Shown here: piece by piece, positions 1 through 4,631 of the stretch | How positions within the stretch are numbered: position 1 is the stretch's first letter | Layout: every line of letters begins with the position of its first letter | DNA from: Candidatus Bipolaricaulota bacterium | Lineage (GTDB): Bacteria > Bipolaricaulota > Bipolaricaulia > UBA7950 > UBA9294 | Length of the DNA: 11,033 nucleotides | Direction: 5' to 3' | NCBI GenBank assembly: GCA_030612565.1 | Contig: JAUWNQ010000005.1 | Span: forward strand, 1-11,033 | Notes under the pieces: generated by a model | What the model was told of the DNA's origin: nothing | The model's database searches: none | Seen by the model: the letters and a program-made list of their open reading frames with translations, nothing else | Translations under genes and position numbers: made by a program

Positions 1-240
1 GGCTGGGAACCCAAGGAGCTCGGTGTTGCCAAGAGTGGCTACCTTCTCTACCTCTACCGCATCCCGGAGGAGAGGCGGCACGCGGGGACACGGGGAGGGG
101 GAGAGAGGGCGAAGGGGCGAGGGGGAACGCGGAACGGGAACGCGGAAGGCGGAACGGCGGGGTCTGACGTTGTTTCTTGCATGGAGGCCGGCAGGACTCC
201 TCTTCCGGGGAGACTAGGCCATGCAAGAAACAAGGTCTGA
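1..240 (+). CDS. 3' end of an unidentified gene with a repeat-derived C-terminal tail
   Basis: A reading frame is open from base 1 to a TGA at 238-240. The first ~26 codons look like ordinary protein (WEPKELGVAKSGYLLYLYR, then IPEE). From about base 67 the frame enters a G-rich low-complexity tract, giving Gly/Arg/Glu-rich residues, and then reads through palindromic element copy 1, giving SDVVSCMEAG and ending in the right arm. The native stop was therefore probably lost or displaced, and up to ~55 residues are translated repeat DNA. In many bacteria the gene before murE is the division PBP ftsI, but I see no PBP or PASTA motif in this fragment and do not assign a function. The real end could be earlier if the assembled sequence has an error in the G-rich tract. 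Confidence 0.5.
   Translation, partial: GWEPKELGVAKSGYLLYLYRIPEERRHAGTRGGGERAKGRGGTRNGNAEGGTAGSDVVSCMEAGRTPLPGRLGHARNKV
67..158 (+). repeat. G-rich low-complexity tract next to palindrome copy 1
   Basis: This is a purine-rich tract with many runs of 3-5 G on the + strand, including a GGGGACACGGGGAGGGGG core and degenerate GGAACG-type repeats at its 3' end. The same words (GACACGGGGA, GAGGGGGAG) occur beside palindrome copy 3 (6549-6638), and a related tract lies beside copy 4. The spacing of the G runs would allow G-quadruplex formation. It overlaps the repeat-derived tail of the partial upstream gene. Confidence 0.7.
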
Positions 241-244
241 CCCC
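159..244 (+). repeat. Palindromic element, copy 1 (86 bp)
   Basis: This is an imperfect inverted repeat. The left arm GGGGTCTGACGTTGTTTCTT pairs with the right arm AAGAAACAAGGTCTGACCCC, continuing inward through GCATGG/CCATGC, around a ~38-nt centre. The arms differ at two positions. Copy 1 is 1 bp shorter in its centre than copies 3 and 4 (GAGACTAGG versus GAGAACTAGG). It has no T-run after the stem, so it does not look like an intrinsic terminator, and there is no ORF encoding a transposase. It lies between the upstream partial gene and murE, and that gene's stop codon is inside its right arm. Confidence 0.85.
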
Positions 245-258
245 AGACTTCCGGAGGA

Positions 259-348
259 ATTGAGAGATTGAGAGAGCGGGGGATTGAGTGAGCGGGGGAG
301 CGGGGAAAATTGAGTGATTGAGCGATTTAGCGAGCGGGAGATTTAGAA
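259..348 (+). repeat. Octamer repeat array upstream of murE
   Basis: The tract has an 8-bp period built from two unit types, ATTGAGNG and AGCGGGGG. In order the units are ATTGAGAG twice, AGCGGGGG, ATTGAGTG, AGCGGGGG, AGCGGGGA, a 2-bp slip at 307-308, then ATTGAGTG, ATTGAGCG, ATTTAGCG, AGCGGGAG and ATTTAGAA. Related ATTGANTG units recur at 4491-4570. The reverse complement of the unit fills 404-459, so the two arrays could pair as the arms of a large stem around the first codons of the small ORF at 350. Confidence 0.8.
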
Positions 349-349
349 G

Positions 350-475
350 ATGAAAGATAATCCGTCGCCAGAAAACAGGAGAACTGCGGATACAGACCAT
401 CGTTCAATCTCTCAATCACTCAATCACTCAATCACTCAATCACTCAATCATTCAATCCCTCGCATCTCTGGCTGA
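350..475 (+). other. Short ATG-started frame leading into the murE repeat tract
   Basis: An ATG at 350 has a good Shine-Dalgarno sequence, GGGAG at 336-340, nine bases upstream. It opens a 41-codon frame, starting MKDNPSPENRR, that crosses the octamer array at 404-459 and stops at TGA 473-475, just where MurE homology begins in another frame. Arithmetic on the frames shows that one more 8-bp unit, or two fewer, would join this ATG to murE in frame. It may thus be the true murE start in other repeat-number variants, or in the real genome if the array was miscounted in assembly. It is unlikely to be an independent peptide gene. Confidence 0.35.
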
Positions 476-1973
476 AGCGATCGGAGTATCACCACAGCCG
501 GGATGGGAGTCGATAGAGATCACCGGTATCAGTGAGGACTCGCGCTTAGTTCATCCGGGGTTCTTATTCGTCGCCATCGCCGGGTTTGTCACCGATGGAC
601 ACCGCTACATCAAAGATGCCATCGCACGCGGTGCCGTGGCTATTGTCGGAGAGAAAGACGCATCGTGTTCGGTGCCGTTCGTGCGGGTGGATGATGGGAG
701 GGAGGCCCTCGCCCACTTGTCGGCGGCGTTCTTCTCGCATCCCACGCGCGATCTGTTCACCGTCGGTGTCACCGGGACGAAAGGGAAGACCACGGTCTGT
801 CATCTTGTCACACACCTCTTAGGAGAGGAGGAGAGCGCCCTCATCAGCACGGTGGCGAACGAAGCTAGGAACATGCGGGCGGTGACGACTCCCACAAGCC
901 CGCTCATCCAACGGATCGCACATGAGACCTTAGCAGCCGAGAAGGAGAACATAGTCCTTGAAGTCTCCTCGGCCGCGCTCCTGCTCCACCGGGTCGATGG
1001 CGTCGATTTCGACGTCGCCGTCTTCACCAACCTCACCCACGACCACCTCGACTTTCACGAGGATAAGGAAGCGTACATGGAGGCGAAGCTCCTCCTCTTT
1101 CGGAATTTGAACCCAGGGGCGACCGCGATCGTGAACGCGGATGACCCGGCAGCGGATCGTGTCCTTGCAGCCAGCGCGGGGCATGTCCTCACCTACGAAT
1201 GCTTGGGTTCAGACCTTGTTTCTTGCATGGAGAGTAACGGGACTCCGCCTCTGGAGACAGCTAGGCCACGCAAGAAACAAGGTCTGAACCAAAACGGTTC
1301 TGCGAACATTCGCGCGGAGGAGATCCGTTACGCGCCGCGGAAGACCTTGTTCACCCTGCGGGTGGGAAAAGAAGCTCAGCCGATAGAGCTACACCTCCCT
1401 GGGGAGCACAACGTCTACAACGCCCTTGCCGCAGCCGCAGTCGCAACTGTAAAGGGAATACCCTTTTCAATGATCGCCGAACGGTTGAGAACGGCACGGA
1501 GCGTAGAAGGCCGCTACCAGTTCTTCCGTGCGAAGAACGGATTGACGGCAATCGTCGATTTCGCTCACAGCCCCGACTCGCTGGAGAGGATGCTCCTCTC
1601 CCTTCGTCCCTACCACGACAAGATCATTTGTGTCTTCGGCTCCGGAGGGGAGAGCGACCGGAAGAAACGGCCGCTCATGGGCGCAATCAGCGGTACGCTC
1701 GCCGACATGACGATACTCACGTGTGATAACCCCAAGACCGAGGATCCAGAGGCAATTAGCGCGGAGATCGAAGCTGGACTTCTCCCTACCGGCGGACGGT
1801 ATGCAAAGATCATAGACCGTCGTGACGCGATCCTACGAGCGATTGACCTAGCAGAGCCGAAGGATGTGATCCTCATCGCCGGGAAGGGACACGAACCGTA
1901 CCAGATCATCGGCCACGAATTCATCCCATACAGTGATGCTGGCGTCCTCCGCGAGGCAGGGTTGGCAAGTTGA
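390..1973 (+). CDS. murE: UDP-N-acetylmuramoyl-tripeptide synthetase (MurE) with in-frame palindromic insertion
   Basis: MurE is the cytoplasmic Mur ligase that adds the third stem-peptide residue to UDP-MurNAc-L-Ala-D-Glu using ATP. The N-domain is visible from about base 471 (AEAIG, then ITGISEDSR and HPGFLFVAI). The P-loop GVTGTKGKTT is at ~765-794, followed by the central domain with NLTHDHLDFH and the EAK lysine, and the C-domain with DFAHSPDS, CVFGSGG, DNPKTEDP and GKGHEPYQ. GKGHExYQ fits meso-diaminopimelate enzymes, but Lys replaces the usual Arg of DNPR, so the substrate is not certain. The ATG at 636 would delete the conserved N-domain. No ATG, GTG or TTG lies in frame between TGA 351-353 and 636. 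I use ATA 390, eight bases after AGGAG (377-381), as a provisional start; CTG 384, CTG 468, or a frame join to ATG 350 are alternatives. Palindrome copy 2 adds ~28 residues. The gene ends 7 bp from the convergent hydrolase gene. Confidence 0.93.
   Translation: MQTIVQSLNHSITQSLNHSIIQSLASLAEAIGVSPQPGWESIEITGISEDSRLVHPGFLFVAIAGFVTDGHRYIKDAIARGAVAIVGEKDASCSVPFVRVDDGREALAHLSAAFFSHPTRDLFTVGVTGTKGKTTVCHLVTHLLGEEESALISTVANEARNMRAVTTPTSPLIQRIAHETLAAEKENIVLEVSSAALLLHRVDGVDFDVAVFTNLTHDHLDFHEDKEAYMEAKLLLFRNLNPGATAIVNADDPAADRVLAASAGHVLTYECLGSDLVSCMESNGTPPLETARPRKKQGLNQNGSANIRAEEIRYAPRKTLFTLRVGKEAQPIELHLPGEHNVYNALAAAAVATVKGIPFSMIAERLRTARSVEGRYQFFRAKNGLTAIVDFAHSPDSLERMLLSLRPYHDKIICVFGSGGESDRKKRPLMGAISGTLADMTILTCDNPKTEDPEAISAEIEAGLLPTGGRYAKIIDRRDAILRAIDLAEPKDVILIAGKGHEPYQIIGHEFIPYSDAGVLREAGLAS
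404..459 (+). repeat. Inverted-sense octamer array at the 5' end of murE
   Basis: There are seven 8-bp units: TCAATCTC, four copies of TCAATCAC, TCAATCAT and TCAATCCC. The unit is the reverse complement of the ATTGAGTG-type units at 259-348. In the murE frame it reads as a QSLNHSIT-like low-complexity segment directly before the recognisable MurE N-domain. Eight is not a multiple of three, so any change in unit number moves the downstream frame relative to upstream start codons. Confidence 0.85.
1206..1290 (+). repeat. Palindromic element, copy 2, inside the murE coding region (85 bp)
   Basis: The 25-bp arms begin GGTTCAGACCTTGTTTCTTG on the left and end CAAGAAACAAGGTCTGAACC on the right, with a single mismatch near the centre (CATGG against CCACG). 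The centre shares GGGACTCC, CTGGAGA and CTAGGCCA-type words with the other copies. In the murE frame it has no stop and encodes a segment starting GSDLVSCMES and ending RPRKKQGLN, between HVLTYE and ANIRAEEI. In other MurE proteins those two segments are separated only by a short loop. The outer arm bases differ from the other copies (GGTTC/GAACC instead of GGGTC/GACCC) but still pair. Confidence 0.9.
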
Positions 1974-1980
1974 ACGCCTT

Positions 1981-2787
1981 TTAGAAGCTCTTGGCAATTG
2001 CCTGTGCGAATCCATCGGGATTGTCACTCATCATGTCGTGTCCGGCGTTCTCTACGATCTCAACTCGAATTCGATCGTTCGATAGTCGCTGTACGTCCGG
2101 ATGAGTAATGTTCTTCTCCCCGAGGCGCGCCTCGGTGAGGCGCGCCTTAGCAAGGCTCGCCTCACCGAAGATGAAGGTGCGCGGAATGGAGAGCGCAAGG
2201 AGCTGCTCGCGGAACGTCGGATGCCGCTCCGCTATCAGTGAGACAGCGCTTCGGTGCATAGCACGCGGGTCGGAGGCCTGCACCGTTCCTGCATAGTCAA
2301 CCCACCCTTCCGAGATCACTCCGCGCAGGAACGCGGCGTAGCCGTTTCTTATGAACTGTCCTTCAGTCTGCGCGGTGACCGGTCCGCTTACGCTTCCTGG
2401 GCCAGGGTCGAGATTTCCTTCTGCAACGATGAGATTCGACACCAGAGCGGGGCGTGTCGTCGCGAGGACGATCGCGATCGATCCGCCCATGCTGTGTCCG
2501 ATCACGGCACAGCGTTTTAGATTAAGGTGATCGAGGAGTGAGGCTACTGTGTCCGCATGATCCTCCATCGAATACCGGAACTTGGAAGGGCGATCGCTGA
2601 ACCCGAAGCCGAGAAGATCGACAAGAACCGCTCGCCTTGTTGCCAGGAGAGAATGACGCAGAATGCGTGGGAACCAGGATGACGACGCCGATCCAAGACC
2701 GTGGATAAACACGAGGGCCGGTTCGTTGCCGGGAAGGTCGTGATAGCGGATGTATGCATTCAGGCCCTCAATGAGAAGCGCTTCCAA
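1981..2787 (-). CDS. Alpha/beta-fold hydrolase with a palindromic insertion
   Basis: This is a 268-residue serine hydrolase of the alpha/beta fold, probably a cytoplasmic esterase or related enzyme of unknown substrate; there is no signal peptide. The oxyanion-hole motif HGLGS is at residues 29-33, LLGFGFSDRP at 58-67, the nucleophile elbow GHSMGG at 97-102 (Ser99), and the catalytic His in NAGHDMM (His250). The acid is unclear. Glu123 or Asp127 (AEGNLDPGPG) after the sixth strand is one option. The usual site after FxxGE at 207-209 is interrupted by a palindrome-encoded segment of about 16 residues, EASLAKARLTEARLG, and what follows is KNITHPD rather than KD. The start is TTG at 2787, supported by a very purine-rich ribosome-binding site, GGAGGGAGGGAG (2790-2801). 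It converges on murE with 7 bp between stop codons, leaving no room for a separate terminator. Confidence 0.9.
   Translation of the reverse strand: MEALLIEGLNAYIRYHDLPGNEPALVFIHGLGSASSSWFPRILRHSLLATRRAVLVDLLGFGFSDRPSKFRYSMEDHADTVASLLDHLNLKRCAVIGHSMGGSIAIVLATTRPALVSNLIVAEGNLDPGPGSVSGPVTAQTEGQFIRNGYAAFLRGVISEGWVDYAGTVQASDPRAMHRSAVSLIAERHPTFREQLLALSIPRTFIFGEASLAKARLTEARLGEKNITHPDVQRLSNDRIRVEIVENAGHDMMSDNPDGFAQAIAKSF
2120..2167 (-). repeat. Two adjacent palindromes inside the hydrolase gene
   Basis: Bases 2120-2135 form the perfect palindrome CCGAGGCGCGCCTCGG. Bases 2133-2167 form a hairpin with arms CGGTGAGGCG / CGCCTCACCG continuing through GCCTT / AAGGC around an AGC loop, with one mismatched pair out of 16. 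Together they encode hydrolase residues ~208-223 without a stop or frameshift, flanked on both sides by Gly-Glu codons as though that dipeptide had been duplicated. Confidence 0.75.
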
Positions 2788-3158
2788 ATCTCCCTCCCTC
2801 CAAAACTCACGTACGCGACGGGTGGATCCCTCATTTCCAGATCTCTCTAAGGTTCGCCGATTTGCCGTACATCAGCATTCCTACTTCAAAGACCTTGGCG
2901 GCAAAGCGTGCTACCAGGCATTCCATCCTCCTTGGTTTGCATGGACACACTCTGAAGCGATCGTACCGATAACGCACTAGAAGCTGTCACTGCGCTCGAT
3001 ATACCCTGTATCAAGCAAGTATCACGTCCATCGATCGATTACACAACATCTGAATCTTCCTCCACCATCTATGTCTCCCCTCTGGTGTGATAAAGAGGCT
3101 TTCCTCACAGAGTCTCCGTGGGAAGGGGGCCTTAGCGTCAATAGTCTGTCTTGACTTG
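2788..3158. other. 371-bp gap with no convincing gene
   Basis: This gap lies between the radical SAM gene (upstream on the - strand) and the hydrolase gene. I find no tRNA, no palindrome of the families seen elsewhere, and no long ORF with recognisable residues. A 31-codon - strand frame at 2831-2926 (starting MECLVARFAAK) has AAGGAGG directly abutting its ATG, which is too close for normal initiation. The same AAGGAGG is well placed (5 nt) for an 11-codon frame at 2886-2921. These could be decayed gene remnants. The 3' portion of the gap must hold the leader of the hydrolase gene, but no promoter stands out. Confidence 0.5.
2790..2801 (-). promoter_or_regulatory. Ribosome-binding site supporting a TTG start
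   Basis: GGAGGGAGGGAG on the - strand ends two bases before TTG 2787. Its 5' GGAGG lies 9 nt from the codon and its middle GGAGG 5 nt. No ATG in frame is nearby, and the protein from TTG begins with a normal first beta strand of this hydrolase family. Confidence 0.7.
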
Positions 3159-4028
3159 TTAGAACAGCCCCAATTGAGTCGCCCTTTCCGGGCTGTACGG
3201 CTTGACGCTCGTCGCGATGGCGTACTCCTTGCACAGCGTGTAGAAGACGTTGGCCAGACGATCAGCCTTTGGTGATGCGCACTGGTAGCGATCGCCGAAT
3301 GTCTGTTCGTACTCTCTCCTTAGCCCGGGGAAGGACTTGTCCAACTCCATGTAGTAGTACGCGCGCTGGCGGTCGCGCAGGCTCATCCCGAACCAGGGGA
3401 CGATCGTACCCACTCCACACTCGTGCGCTTTTCTCACGATCGTGGTGATGTTCTCCTTTGTATCCTCGATGAACGGCAGGATCGGCATCATCGCGATCCT
3501 TGTCTCGATCCCGGCATCAGCAAGGATCTTGAGCGCTTCCAATCGCCTCGATGGGAGCGGCGCGTAAGGCTCGATCTTCTTGGCAAGCTCGTCATCCGTG
3601 GTCGTGATGGTGAACGAGACCGCGGCACCGACGCGGTTGATCTTGCGCAGGGTGTCGAGGTCCTTCAGGATGAGATCGCTCTTGGTGAGGATATGGACGG
3701 GAAATCCGTACTGCGCGATCACATCGAGTGCCTGGCCGGTCATGTTCAGGCGTGCCTCCGTCGGGGTGTATGGATCGTTCATCGAGCCGGTCCCGATCGT
3801 CCCTCTGATGCGCTTGCTCGCCAGTTCCTTCTTCAGAAGGTCGATCGCGTTCACCTTGACGAGAATATCGTGGAAGTTTTCGATCCGGTAGCACTCGCTG
3901 CGCGAATCGCAATAAATACACCGGTGCTCGCATCCGCGGTAGAGGTTCATGTTGTAGTAGAACCCGAACCAGGGATCCGGCCCCTTGACCCGCGATAGCA
4001 ACACCTTGGCCGTTATCTGTTTGATCAT
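3159..4028 (-). CDS. SPL-family radical SAM protein (COG1533-like)
   Basis: This is a 289-residue cytoplasmic radical SAM protein related to spore photoproduct lyase and the Rv2578c-type family, whose reactions are mostly unknown. The [4Fe-4S] motif CxxxCxxC is Cys33, Cys37 and Cys40 (GCEHRCIYC), preceded by FGFYYNMNLYRG. GTGSMNDPYTPTE at 79-91 is typical of this group. The barrel continues through VHILTKSD, VSFTITTTD and TRIAMMPILPFI, and further Cys residues sit at 204, 250 and 266. I chose ATG 4028 because it has AGAGGGG four bases upstream and begins at the family-typical N-terminus (MIKQITAKVLLSRV). The frame stays open to 4163, but the extra 45 residues are not family-like and cross the divergent promoter region. 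It is probably not a true photoproduct lyase in a non-sporulating context; DNA or nucleotide chemistry is only a guess. Confidence 0.9.
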   Translation of the reverse strand: MIKQITAKVLLSRVKGPDPWFGFYYNMNLYRGCEHRCIYCDSRSECYRIENFHDILVKVNAIDLLKKELASKRIRGTIGTGSMNDPYTPTEARLNMTGQALDVIAQYGFPVHILTKSDLILKDLDTLRKINRVGAAVSFTITTTDDELAKKIEPYAPLPSRRLEALKILADAGIETRIAMMPILPFIEDTKENITTIVRKAHECGVGTIVPWFGMSLRDRQRAYYYMELDKSFPGLRREYEQTFGDRYQCASPKADRLANVFYTLCKEYAIATSVKPYSPERATQLGLF

Positions 4029-4140
4029 CGAGCCCCTCTTTCGTGTGAGTCTCCACCATGCGCTTTGATATCGCGCAATACCATGGTAGATTCCGCGCTT
4101 ACCCATTACAATACCCGCGCTTGCGGTAAGGAGGAAGAGG
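4029..4140. promoter_or_regulatory. Divergent promoter region, radical SAM / mmcQ
   Basis: The two genes are transcribed away from each other from this 112-bp gap. A perfect 10-bp palindrome TACCATGGTA at 4079-4088 lies in the middle and could be a shared operator, though this is inference. TACAAT at 4107-4112 matches a -10 box for mmcQ at five of six positions, without a good -35. TAAGGAGG at 4127-4134, six bases before ATG 4141, is a strong ribosome-binding site. Confidence 0.35.
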
Positions 4141-4503
4141 ATGGATCTCGATCGAGTGCACACCTACATCATGACGAAGGTAGGGGCGAGCGAAGAGCGG
4201 CCGTTCGACCTCGAAACGCCCGTCTACAAGGTCATGGAAAAGATGTTCGCCCTCCTTGCTCCAGAGCGCACACCGCCGTGCCTCACGCTCAAGTGCGACC
4301 CTGATCACGCCCTTCTTCTGCGCGACACGTACCCGGCTGTCCTTCCCGGCTACTACATGAATAAGCGACACTGGAACACGATCACCCTGGACGGAAGTGT
4401 GCCTGATGAGGAGATCGAGGAGATGATCGACGAATCCTATGATCTGGTCGTAAGGGGGCTGACCAAAGTCGCGCAGAGAGAGTTAGCAGGATTGAGCGAT
4501 TGA
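4141..4503 (+). CDS. MmcQ/YjbR family protein
   Basis: This is a 120-residue member of the MmcQ/YjbR (DUF419) family: small cytoplasmic proteins with a CyaY-like fold, proposed to bind DNA, with no settled function. Family features are visible along its length: LTLKCDPDHALLLRD in the middle, then YPAVLPGYYMNKRHWNTI, LDGSVPDEEIEEMIDESYDLVV and a final helix. The length is normal for the family. ATG 4141 is preceded by a strong Shine-Dalgarno sequence TAAGGAGG with 6-nt spacing. The last residues (GLSD) and the TGA stop are encoded by the first units of an octamer repeat array, so the native C-terminus may have been trimmed or replaced. It is transcribed alone, divergent from the radical SAM gene and convergent with the ABC-F gene. 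Confidence 0.92.
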   Translation: MDLDRVHTYIMTKVGASEERPFDLETPVYKVMEKMFALLAPERTPPCLTLKCDPDHALLLRDTYPAVLPGYYMNKRHWNTITLDGSVPDEEIEEMIDESYDLVVRGLTKVAQRELAGLSD

Positions 4504-4570
4504 ATGATTGAGTGATTGAATGATTGAACCTCCTAATATTCCGATCATTCAATATTCCGATCTCTCAATT
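4491..4570 (+). repeat. Octamer repeat array at the 3' end of mmcQ
   Basis: There are ten 8-bp units in register: ATTGAGCG, ATTGAATG, ATTGAGTG, ATTGAATG, ATTGAACC, TCCTAATA, TTCCGATC, ATTCAATA, TTCCGATC and TCTCAATT. The first units match those upstream of murE. The sense reverses in the middle, so ATTGAATGAT (4515-4524) pairs perfectly with ATCATTCAAT (4544-4553) around a 19-nt loop. It lies between convergent mmcQ and ABC-F genes and may act as a transcription end for one or both, but it lacks a G+C-rich stem and T-run. Confidence 0.8.
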
Positions 4571-4631
4571 CCTTCGCGACCTTGGCAGCTTGAGTGAGTG
4601 CAACGAGCGGGCGAGAGAAAAGCTTGGCGTC

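Noticed and set aside
259..459. CRISPR array
   Set aside because: The units are 8 bp and contiguous; there are no 23-40 bp repeats or unique spacers and no cas genes.
4029..4163. 45-residue extension of the SPL-family radical SAM protein
   Set aside because: ATG 4028 has a ribosome-binding site and the family N-terminus; the extension overlaps the start of divergent mmcQ.
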